Source: an uncultured Synergistaceae bacterium (GTDB taxonomy: Bacteria > Synergistota > Synergistia > Synergistales > Aminobacteriaceae). Taken from it: 40,387 nt of DNA. The position numbers and the translations under genes were made by a program. Below are positions 1 through 8,052 of this stretch, piece after piece. Location: the NCBI GenBank assembly GCA_937870605.1, contig CALMZW010000227.1, forward strand, positions 1-40,387, written 5' to 3'. Numbering within the stretch: position 1 is the stretch's first letter; each line of letters starts with the position of its first letter. The notes beneath the pieces are model-generated. The model was not told the DNA's origin, did no database searches, and saw only the letters and a program-made list of their open reading frames with translations.

Positions 1-1
1 G

Positions 2-175
2 CCGCCCGTGGGCATGTGTCTGTTCGCGGTGGACAGCTTCGCGAAGGTCGGCGTCATTCCGCTGTCCCGCGCCGTGTTGCCGTATCTCGTCGTCATCTTT
101 GTGCTGACCGTCGTGATCGCGTTCGTGCCGGGCATCGCGCTGTTCCTGCCGCGGCTGATGATGGGGGGAATGTGA
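2..175 (+). CDS. TRAP transporter large permease (DctM-like), C-terminal fragment truncated by the window edge
   Basis: Frame-2 translation PPVGMCLFAVDSFAKVGVIPLSRAVLPYLVVIFVLTVVIAFVPGIALFLPRLMMGGM* matches the typical C-terminal end of DctM permeases; stop TGA at 173-175. Confidence 0.75.
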   Translation, partial: PPVGMCLFAVDSFAKVGVIPLSRAVLPYLVVIFVLTVVIAFVPGIALFLPRLMMGGM

Positions 176-176
176 G

Positions 177-734
177 ATGGCGGAGCTGTTTCCGAAACTC
201 GATGCGACGATCCGCGGCTTCCTTCGCCGGTTTTCCATTGCCCTGCTCATCGCGCTGTCGCTCCTCCTGGTCGCGAACGTCCTTCTGCGTCTCACGAACG
301 ATCTGAGCATCGCGCTGACGGACAGGGGCTATTCGGATGCCGCGGCCTTCATCCAACGCCTTCTGCCGCTCGTATCGATGCACTGGTTCGACGAGATCGT
401 CGAGATGTGTTTCGCCGCGCTCGTGTTTTACGGTGCGGCGCTTCTGTGGACGACGAAGGGGCATTTCTGCGTCGGCGACTGGATTTCCCCGCGCCTTTCG
501 GGAGAGCGCGCCCGCGCGTGGTATCGCGTGCTGGTGGCGGCGCTCTGCGTCGCGTTCCAGGCGGTCTTCTTCTGGTATTCGCTCCTGCTGACCCTGCGCG
601 CGACGGAGCTGACGACGGTCTTCCAGATCCCGAAGTCGCTGCTGTATTCCTGCATGCCGGTATCCTCGTTCATCATGCTGGCTTACTCGCTCTGCGATCT
701 CTATATCGAACGAAAGCGCCTTTTCGCAAAATAA
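177..734 (+). CDS. TRAP transporter small permease (DctQ-like)
   Basis: 185 aa, four hydrophobic segments, HWFDEIVEMCFAALVFYGAALLWTTKGHFCVGDWIS typical of DctQ; starts 1 nt after the DctM stop. Confidence 0.75.
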   Translation: MAELFPKLDATIRGFLRRFSIALLIALSLLLVANVLLRLTNDLSIALTDRGYSDAAAFIQRLLPLVSMHWFDEIVEMCFAALVFYGAALLWTTKGHFCVGDWISPRLSGERARAWYRVLVAALCVAFQAVFFWYSLLLTLRATELTTVFQIPKSLLYSCMPVSSFIMLAYSLCDLYIERKRLFAK

Positions 735-765
735 GCGGGGCTTGAGCGCCCTTTCTTTCAAAAAA

Positions 766-797
766 CGAGGGGGTTCCGGGCCGTCGGAACCCCCTCG
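766..797 (+). terminator. Strong hairpin downstream of the TRAP operon; the T-tract lies on the minus-strand side
   Basis: Perfect 12-bp stem CGAGGGGGTTCC / GGAACCCCCTCG, loop GGGCCGTC. Preceded by AAAAAA on the + strand, so the U-tract would follow it on the minus strand; possibly bidirectional. Confidence 0.5.
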
Positions 798-1000
798 TCG
801 CATATTCCGATTTTCATGTCGCATGTTTACAAAAATCAATATTTCGGCGAAAAATTCGTAGAATGTATTTTTCATGATTCAGCTACATCTTTCAACTCGT
901 GGCCACGCCCGGAGCAGCTCCGGCGTTGACGACGCCCATCCCGGCCCATGCGGGCATCGCGCAGGTCGTTCTGACCCGTTCACAGCAGGGCGCACACGAC

Positions 1001-1037
1001 AAAAAGCGGGCTTCCCGGCAACCCGGGAAGCCCGCTT
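1001..1037 (-). terminator. Rho-independent terminator of the lactate permease operon
   Basis: 15-bp perfect stem AAGCGGGCTTCCCGG / CCGGGAAGCCCGCTT with a 4-nt loop, followed on the minus strand by TTTTT; about 55 nt after the permease stop. Confidence 0.88.
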
Positions 1038-1090
1038 CGTTCCTCCGACCGAGGGCGTCGCTTTTCGCGCCGTTGTTTTGTTCGGGCTCC

Positions 1091-2752
1091 CTAGAGTTTC
1101 AGCGGGAGCGGATTGAAGCCTTTCGAGATGAGATACGCCATGACCGCCGCGACGATGATCGCGTAGATGAAGCACGGGATTGAGTTCCGGCGGATGATGA
1201 TTCCCTCCGCATCGGGGCAGCCCACTGTGGCGCAGACGGCCACGACGTTGTTGACGCAGATCATGTTTCCCACCGCGCCGCCGACGACCTGGAGCGTGAC
1301 GATCAGGATCTCCGGCATGCCGAGGATGTGGGCCGTGTTGAACTGGAGCGACGAGAACAGGATGTTCGAGACGGTGTTCGACCCGGACATGAAGGCGCCG
1401 AGAACGCCGACGAACGGCGCGAACCACACGTAGAGCGTCCCCGTTCCGCTCGCGATGGCCTTGGCCAGCGTGGCCAGCATGCTGTCGAGCCCCGCTCCGT
1501 TCGCGCCGGACTTCAGCATGATCTGCACCATCGCGACGCCCGCGACGAGCGCTATGGCCGCGCCGGTGATCTGTTTGAAGGTCTTGCCCCACGCCTGCTT
1601 GACCTGGGCGAGGCTCATGCCGTGAAGGACGTGCGTGACGAGCGCGATCAGGATGAACGGGATCGTGCCCGGAAGGTACGCCCACGCGAACCCGTAGGTC
1701 AGTTTCTCGACGCCGAGGATGTTGGGGATGAAGATCTTCTGGGCGGACAGCAGCCCTTTCAGCCCGAGCGCCGGGATTCTCGTGACGACCAGAATGGCCG
1801 CGATCAGGATATAGGGCGCCCAGGCCTTGAGAAGGGACATCTTCGCTTCGCCGATGTCTCCGGTTTCGCTCACGGATTTCCACGATGCGTCCCATTTCGA
1901 CTTGTCCGGGAAATCCCACGTGGTTTTGGGCATCAGGAAGCCCTTCTTCGCGGCCGTGACGACGATGCCGAGGCCGATGAACGCGCCGGCCAGGGAGGGA
2001 AGCTCCGGGCCGAAGAACCGGGCGATGAGAACGTAGGGAACCACGAAGGCGAGGCCGGCGAAGATCGCGAACGGCGCGACTTCGAGACCGCCCTTGAACG
2101 ACCTCTTCTCGCCGAAATACCAGGTGAGAAGGCACATGGCCAGCAGCGGAAGGAAGATGCCGACCATGCCGTGGAACATCGCGACCCAGTTCGTGAGCGT
2201 GAGCCGGAAGATTTCCGGATTGGCGCTGACCGCCTGGAGGTCGCTCGCCAGCGTGGACATTGCGCCCGCGATGGGCGTTCCGACCGCGCCGAAGGAGACC
2301 GGCGTGCTGTTGAAGATGAGCGCGACGATGGCCGCGGCGAGCGGTGGGAAGCCGAGGCCGACGAGCAACGGGCCGGCCAGGGCGGCGGGGGTTCCGAATC
2401 CGGCCGCGCCCTCGATGAAGGCGCCGAACATCCAGCCGATGATGATCGCCTGGACGCGGCGGTCGTGGGTGATGTCGCTGAAGCCGTTGTTGATCGTCGT
2501 CATGGCGCCGGAAATCGTCAGCGTGTTCAGGATCAGGATGGCGCCGAAGATGATGACCAGAACGTCGAATGCGCTCAGCGCGCCGAATACCGTGAATGCG
2601 GCGATGTGCCGGAAGCTCATATTCCAGGCGAACAGGCCGACGATGACCGTCAGGAGCCAGGAGACCGGGAGCGCTTTTTTCGCGGGCCAGTTGAAGCTGA
2701 CCATCAGAACGATAGCGACGAGAATGGGCAGAAAGGCCAGAAAAGCGTACAT
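1091..2752 (-). CDS. lctP: L-lactate permease (LctP/LldP family)
   Basis: 553 aa; [32 protein letters not shown]..., [36 protein letters not shown] motifs of the lactate permease family. Confidence 0.93.
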   Translation of the reverse strand: MYAFLAFLPILVAIVLMVSFNWPAKKALPVSWLLTVIVGLFAWNMSFRHIAAFTVFGALSAFDVLVIIFGAILILNTLTISGAMTTINNGFSDITHDRRVQAIIIGWMFGAFIEGAAGFGTPAALAGPLLVGLGFPPLAAAIVALIFNSTPVSFGAVGTPIAGAMSTLASDLQAVSANPEIFRLTLTNWVAMFHGMVGIFLPLLAMCLLTWYFGEKRSFKGGLEVAPFAIFAGLAFVVPYVLIARFFGPELPSLAGAFIGLGIVVTAAKKGFLMPKTTWDFPDKSKWDASWKSVSETGDIGEAKMSLLKAWAPYILIAAILVVTRIPALGLKGLLSAQKIFIPNILGVEKLTYGFAWAYLPGTIPFILIALVTHVLHGMSLAQVKQAWGKTFKQITGAAIALVAGVAMVQIMLKSGANGAGLDSMLATLAKAIASGTGTLYVWFAPFVGVLGAFMSGSNTVSNILFSSLQFNTAHILGMPEILIVTLQVVGGAVGNMICVNNVVAVCATVGCPDAEGIIIRRNSIPCFIYAIIVAAVMAYLISKGFNPLPLKL

Positions 2753-2869
2753 TTCGTCAATCCTCCCTTTATGTGTTCATTGATGGACCACATTGTGCGG
2801 TTCCGGGAACATTTCATAAAAAGGAACGATGCCGTGACGTGAAATGTGACGCCTGAATGCTGCTTGCTG

Positions 2870-4147
2870 CTATTGCCGGACGATGACGGCGATGCCGTCG
2901 GGAATCACCGTAAAGGTCGAATGGTCACCTCCCGTTATGGCTTTCGCCATCGAAATGGCTGTTCCCATGTCGCACGCCCACTTCATGGACATGTTCTCCA
3001 CGATCTCGCGGGGGACGCCGGTGACCATGATGACCGTGTATTTCAGGAGAATCCGGGCGAGAACCTGTATCTCCCACTGGTCGGGGATCGTCTCGTCGCG
3101 GCCGCGCGCGAGAATTCCGTCCATGATCTTTTGAACCGAAGGTTCCTCGGCGAACGCGCGGTAGAAGCTCTCGCCCCCGTGGCCGTCGCTGCATTCCGAG
3201 GCGATGATGATGACCCCGCCCGGCTTGCACGAAGCCTCGGCGGCCGTCATGCCCTTGACGGACTGGTAGATGTTCTGGTCGAGCGGATACCCCCCGTTGC
3301 TCGTGATGACGATGTCGGCCGGGCGCGCGTCGACGCCCGCGAGATCGGACACGAACGCGCATCCGGCCTCGTGGGCCCGTTCCCTGTGCCCCGCGAACGC
3401 GGCGATGACGTGTTTGTCCGCGTCGATGACGACGTTGAGGATGAACGCGAGCCGCGCCTTTTCGGCCGCGTAGAGCATGTCGACGTGAAGCGGATTTCCG
3501 TCGAGGATTCCCGTCCGGGCGCGGTCGCTCGCGATGAACTCGGAGCAGTGGTTCGCCATGACGGTGGGGTAGCTCACGATCCCCGGGAGGACGCTCTTTC
3601 GTCCCCCCGAGAACCCCGCGAAGAAGTGCGGCTCGATAAAGCCCTCCGCCACGAGAAGGTCCGCCTCCCATGCCGTTTTGTCCAGATCGAGGCTGCCGCC
3701 CGACGGCAGCACGCCGATGCCCACGTGGGCGCTTTCGTCGTGACTGTCGTGCATGACGATCCGGGTCGTCCGGACGATGTCCTCTCCGTATTTCGCGACG
3801 AGTTCCTCCCGTGTCGACGCCCGATGTCCGCCCGTCGCGACGAGGATCGTGAGATCCGCGTCCGGCGCGCCCGCGCGGATCTCCGCCAGGAGCGGAGGCA
3901 TCGTGACGCGGCTCGGAACCGGGCGCGTGTGGTCGCTCGAGATGATGACGATGTTTTTCCGTCCCCGGGCGAGGTCGCGCAGCCTCGGAGAGCCGACCGG
4001 ATTTGCGAGCGCCGCGAGCACGAGTCCCTCTTCGCTCTTGTCCGGCCTGTATTCGTGCGCCCTGGAGACGAGCACCCCCGCAAGCCGATCATCGGGGATG
4101 TCCGCCGTCAGATGTTTCGCGCCGTAGGGCAGCGAGATCCGCGCCAT
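2870..4147 (-). CDS. larA: Nickel-dependent lactate racemase (LarA family)
   Basis: 425 aa; SSDHTRPVPSRVTMPPLL, ATGGHRASTREEL, HDSHDESAHVGIG, EPHFFAGFSGGRKSVLPGI are LarA/DUF2088 motifs. Confidence 0.88.
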   Translation of the reverse strand: MARISLPYGAKHLTADIPDDRLAGVLVSRAHEYRPDKSEEGLVLAALANPVGSPRLRDLARGRKNIVIISSDHTRPVPSRVTMPPLLAEIRAGAPDADLTILVATGGHRASTREELVAKYGEDIVRTTRIVMHDSHDESAHVGIGVLPSGGSLDLDKTAWEADLLVAEGFIEPHFFAGFSGGRKSVLPGIVSYPTVMANHCSEFIASDRARTGILDGNPLHVDMLYAAEKARLAFILNVVIDADKHVIAAFAGHRERAHEAGCAFVSDLAGVDARPADIVITSNGGYPLDQNIYQSVKGMTAAEASCKPGGVIIIASECSDGHGGESFYRAFAEEPSVQKIMDGILARGRDETIPDQWEIQVLARILLKYTVIMVTGVPREIVENMSMKWACDMGTAISMAKAITGGDHSTFTVIPDGIAVIVRQ

Positions 4148-4181
4148 GTCGTCTCCTCCTCTCCCCGTTCTCCCCGGTCCG

Positions 4182-5600
4182 CTATTCCATGTCGAAGATC
4201 TTGCCGGGGTTCATGATGTTGTTCGGGTCGAACGCCCTCTTGATGCGCCGCATCAGCTCCAGCTCCTGCGGACCCGACACGATGTTCATGAAGGGCTTGC
4301 GCTTGCAGCCGATGCCGTGCTCGCCGCTGATCGTTCCGCCGAGCTTCTTGACGACCTCGTAGAGTTCGACGACGGCCTTCTTCTCGATGTCGAACCACTG
4401 CTCCATGCTGTGCTTCGGGTTCTTGACGAGCGTGGAGTGGAGGTTGCCGTCGCCCGCGTGCCCGTAGGAGGGGATCAGGATGTCGTACTTTTCGGCGATC
4501 TTTTCGACCTCGGGGATGAACGCCGGAATCGCGGCGATCGGGACGACGATGTCCTCGAGGCTCTGATGCGGGCTGACGACCTTGAACGCCTCGGCGATGT
4601 TGCGCCGGACGCTCCAGCAGCGTTCCTGCGTCGTGTAGTTGTCCGCGACGTACGCCTCGATCGCCCCGTTTTCGAGGCAGAGTTCGCCGATCGTCTCGGC
4701 GTCCTCGGAAACCGCGTCCTGCCGCGTGCCGTCCACCTCGATGAGCAGCATGGCGCCCGCCTCGTGATACGGAAGGTGCTCGTTGAGGTATTCGCAGGAT
4801 GTCTGGCAGGAGAGCTTGTCCATGAACTCGATCGACGTCGGGATGATGCCGCCCTTGGACATGATGACGGGCACCATGTTGATCGCCGACTTCGGGTCCC
4901 TGAAGAGGACGAGCAGGTCGACCTTGAACTTCGGCAGCGGGGAGAGCTTGAGGATGACCTTCGTGACGAAGCCGAGCGTCCCCTCCGAACCGACGATGAG
5001 CTGCTTGATGTCGTATCCCGTGACGTCCTTGACGAGCTTGCCGCCGAGCTGAACGATCTCGCCCGTCGGCGTCACGAGCTCCATTCCCATGACGTAGCGC
5101 CCCGTGACGCCGTACTTGACGGCCTTGCCGCCGCCCGCGTTTTCCGCGACGTTGCCGCCGACGAAGCACGTCTCGACGCTCATCGGGTAGCCCGCGTAGA
5201 ACAGCCCGTGCTCGGCGATGGGCGCGTTGATGTCGTTCGTGACCACGCCGGGTTCGACGACGACCATCATGTTGTCGTAGTCGATTTCGAGGATCTTGTT
5301 CATGCGTTCGTTGGAGATGACGATGCCGCCGAAGACGGGAATCGCGCCGCCCGACAGGCCGCTCCCGGCTCCGTACGGGGTGACCGGGATGAGTTCCGCG
5401 TTGGCGAGCTTCATGATCTCCGCGATCTCCTGCGCGGTCCGCGGAGCGACGACGACCTCCGGCATGTGCGCGTACTGTTCGACCGGCGTCTCGTCGTGGG
5501 AGAACGACTCCATCTTTTCCTCGCTCGTGACGACGTGGCGCGCGCCGACGATCGCGGCGAGCCGTTCGACGATTTCGGGTGTCACCTTGTTGTAGTTCAT
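4182..5600 (-). CDS. lctD: FAD-linked lactate/glycolate dehydrogenase (GlcD/LctD family)
   Basis: Begins MNYNKVTPEIVERLAAIVG; PVTPYGAGSGLSGGAIP, GNVAENAGGGKAVKYGVTGRYV, GSEGTLGFVTKV, SYGHAGDGNLHSTLV, SGEHGIGCKRKPFM. ATGA overlap with the upstream etfA stop. The 800-aa ORF in the track is an N-terminal frame extension. Confidence 0.9.
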   Translation of the reverse strand: MNYNKVTPEIVERLAAIVGARHVVTSEEKMESFSHDETPVEQYAHMPEVVVAPRTAQEIAEIMKLANAELIPVTPYGAGSGLSGGAIPVFGGIVISNERMNKILEIDYDNMMVVVEPGVVTNDINAPIAEHGLFYAGYPMSVETCFVGGNVAENAGGGKAVKYGVTGRYVMGMELVTPTGEIVQLGGKLVKDVTGYDIKQLIVGSEGTLGFVTKVILKLSPLPKFKVDLLVLFRDPKSAINMVPVIMSKGGIIPTSIEFMDKLSCQTSCEYLNEHLPYHEAGAMLLIEVDGTRQDAVSEDAETIGELCLENGAIEAYVADNYTTQERCWSVRRNIAEAFKVVSPHQSLEDIVVPIAAIPAFIPEVEKIAEKYDILIPSYGHAGDGNLHSTLVKNPKHSMEQWFDIEKKAVVELYEVVKKLGGTISGEHGIGCKRKPFMNIVSGPQELELMRRIKRAFDPNNIMNPGKIFDME

Positions 5601-6601
5601 TTGGAACCGACCTCCCTGGAGAGACGTTCGTTCAGGAGCGGCAGGACTTCGAAGAGATCTCCGACGATGCCGTAATCGGCGACCCGGAAGATCTGGGCGT
5701 CGGGATCGCTGTTGATCGCGACGATCGTTTCGGCCGTCTTCATTCCCGCGAGGTGCTGGATCGCGCCGGAAATTCCGGCGGCGACGTACAGCTTGGGCGT
5801 CACGGTCTTGCCGCTGAGCCCCACCTGGTGCGGGTATCCGATCCACGCCCGGTCGACGGCGTCGCGCGACGCGCCGATGGAGCCCCCGAGCTTTTCCGCG
5901 AGTTCCCGGATGAGGGCGAAGTTCTCGGCCTTTTTGAGTCCCTTGCCTCCGGAGACGACGACGTCGGCGGACTGGATGTCGACCTCTTCGCCCTCGTTCG
6001 CCTTGAAACCGATCCGTCGTACGCGGCCGTCGCGAAGGGCCGGATCGAAGGGCAGCCGAACGATCTCTCCCGTCCTCGACGCATCGACGGGCGCCGGCTT
6101 CGTGGATCGGGGCCGGACGGTGGACATCTGCGGGCGGAATTCGGGCGTCTTGATCGTCGCCAGGATGTTGCCGCCGATGGCCGGACGCGTCTGGAGCAGA
6201 TTGCCCGTTCCCTCCTCGATGTCGAGATCGGTGCAGTCGGCCGTGAGTCCGGCGTGCGTCCGCATGGAGACGTGCGGCATGAGGGTCCGGCCCGATGTGG
6301 TCGCCGCCGCGATGATGATCTCGGGCGCGTACGTGTCGATGAGCTTCACGAGGACGTTGCTGAATGTTTCCGCCGTGAAGTGCGCGAGCGCGGGGTCGTC
6401 CACGACGTAGACGCGGTCCGCGCCGCGTTTGATGAGCTCCCGGACGGTCTCGTCGCTGATTCCGCTTGCGAGGACGACCGAAGAGAGCGTCGTGTTGCGC
6501 TTGTCCGCCAGTTTGCGCCCCCTGGTCAGAAGTTCGAAGGAAACCTGTCGCAGCGCTCCGTCCCGTGCTTCCGCGATGGTCCATACGCCTGCATAGGTCA
6601 T
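5597..6601 (-). CDS. etfA: Electron transfer flavoprotein alpha subunit
   Basis: 334 aa; IIIAAATTSGRTLMPHVSMRTHAGLTADCT, ADVVVSGGKGLKKAENF, YVAAGISGAIQHLAGMKTAETIVAINSDPDAQIFRVADYGIVGDLFEVLP are EtfA hallmarks. Confidence 0.95.
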   Translation of the reverse strand: MTYAGVWTIAEARDGALRQVSFELLTRGRKLADKRNTTLSSVVLASGISDETVRELIKRGADRVYVVDDPALAHFTAETFSNVLVKLIDTYAPEIIIAAATTSGRTLMPHVSMRTHAGLTADCTDLDIEEGTGNLLQTRPAIGGNILATIKTPEFRPQMSTVRPRSTKPAPVDASRTGEIVRLPFDPALRDGRVRRIGFKANEGEEVDIQSADVVVSGGKGLKKAENFALIRELAEKLGGSIGASRDAVDRAWIGYPHQVGLSGKTVTPKLYVAAGISGAIQHLAGMKTAETIVAINSDPDAQIFRVADYGIVGDLFEVLPLLNERLSREVGSK

Positions 6602-6623
6602 GTGATTGTCCTCCCCGGGCGGA

Positions 6624-7421
6624 CTAGATGAAGTCCTTGCTTTTCAGGAAATCGACCAGTCCGTCCACGGCGCGGACGGCGCTCTCCTCATCCGGCGCGG
6701 GAACGATCTTTCCGCCCCGGGTGACCTTCGGCATCTCGATCTTGACGACGCGCGTCGGGGAACCGTTGAGGCCCAGCTTGGCCGCGTCGATGCCGATTTC
6801 CGCCGCCGCCCAGACCGGTACGGCCGTCTTCCGGGCCTTTTGCTTGCCGCGCAGCGTGGGAAGCCTCGGGTAGCTGATTTCCTTGACGACGGTGACCAGC
6901 GCGGGAAGCCGCATCGCGAGGGTCTCGTAGCCGTCCTCGATGAGGCGCTCGACGACGATCTCCTTTTCGTCGGTCTCCACGATCCGGCTCACGTACGTGG
7001 CCAGGGAGACGTCCAGGAAGGAAGCGATTCCGGGGCCGACCTGTCCGGTGTCGCCGTCGGTCGCGCGTTCGCCGCAGAGGATGAGGTCGAACGCGCCGAT
7101 CTTTTTGATCGACTCCGAGAGCGCGTAGGCGGTCGCCCACGTGTCGGACCCCGCAAACTCGCGGCCGGAGACGAGAACCCCTCCGTCGCACCCCATCGCG
7201 ATGGCTTCCCTGATCGCTTTTTCCGCGTTCGGCGGTCCCATCGATATGACCGTCACCGTGCCGCCGAACCGGTCTTTCAACTGGATGCCGGCCTCAATGG
7301 CGTAGAGGTCGAGAGGGTTGATGATGCTTTCGACTCCCTCTCGCACCATGGTCCCCGTCTTTTCGTCCATCTTGACGTTGCTCGTCTCGGGAACCTGCTT
7401 GATCGGAATGACGATATTCAA
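6624..7421 (-). CDS. etfB: Electron transfer flavoprotein beta subunit
   Basis: NIVIPIKQVPETSNVKMDEKTGTMVREGVESIINPLDLYAIE; GERATDGDTGQVGPGIASFL. Likely TTG start at 7421, preceded by AAAGGGGGG; the upstream part of the listed ORF looks non-coding. Confidence 0.9.
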   Translation of the reverse strand: MNIVIPIKQVPETSNVKMDEKTGTMVREGVESIINPLDLYAIEAGIQLKDRFGGTVTVISMGPPNAEKAIREAIAMGCDGGVLVSGREFAGSDTWATAYALSESIKKIGAFDLILCGERATDGDTGQVGPGIASFLDVSLATYVSRIVETDEKEIVVERLIEDGYETLAMRLPALVTVVKEISYPRLPTLRGKQKARKTAVPVWAAAEIGIDAAKLGLNGSPTRVVKIEMPKVTRGGKIVPAPDEESAVRAVDGLVDFLKSKDFI

Positions 7422-7695
7422 CTGCCGTTCCCCCCCTTTGAGTGTGATCGATGCCGTCAATACGACAGCACAACACAACAGTACATCCGGCCTGGGGCCG
7501 GAATGCTTTTGTCTTTCGGATTCGGACGGAAACACAGTGATCCATTCCCCGGGAAGCGCTCCTGAGAGGATGGAACAAAGCAAGAAAAAAATTAAAAAAT
7601 TAACAACAAAAAGAAAAATACTCTCCGAAAACCGGACCGTAGTTTACTGGAGTTTCGGAAAAAGCTCGCTCCTTTTTTCTCTTGCTCTGTATTCT

Positions 7696-7724
7696 TAAAT
7701 AGCACTATGACAAAAAAATGTCAA
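7696..7724 (-). promoter_or_regulatory. Sigma-70-type promoter for the etfB-etfA-lctD-larA-lctP operon
   Basis: On the minus strand: TTGACA (7724-7719), 17-nt spacer, TATTTA (7701-7696). Confidence 0.65.
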
Positions 7725-8052
7725 TGTTTCGTTTTGGCTGATGAAATAGGAAAGGCGGAAAAGTCTGTTTGATGAGACGGGGCTGAATCCCGGATCGGAA
7801 CCGGATTCCCGAAGGGGGGTGCGGGGCGCGGGCAAACAATCGTTCCGACCGGGAGAGGCGCATCCGCTCCCCTGGAACCGGAGCGAATCGCCGTGACGGA
7901 GTTTTTGCCGCGCCAAGGCTTTCGGAAGAGGGATTTTCGTATTACACTATTTCCCAAAAGCCGAAGAGACGACGAATCGGCCGGAGGGAAGGATCCCCGG
8001 AAATCGAAAGGGGACGGCCTGTTCCCGGAGAAGAAACCGGAGGTATGCCCTG

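Noticed and set aside
1328-2842. 504-aa plus-strand ORF antisense to lactate permease
   Set aside because: Composition (RDE-rich) typical of GC-rich antisense frames; the sense gene is unambiguous.
5601-6584. N-terminal extension of the 800-aa ORF upstream of lctD
   Set aside because: Overlaps etfA in another frame; the true lctD start is MNYNKVTPE at 5600 with an ATGA overlap.
7760-8050. Possible riboswitch upstream of the PAS-GGDEF gene (CCGGAT direct repeats, GC-rich hairpins)
   Set aside because: I could not match it to a c-di-GMP, glycine or cobalamin riboswitch core; structure too uncertain by eye.
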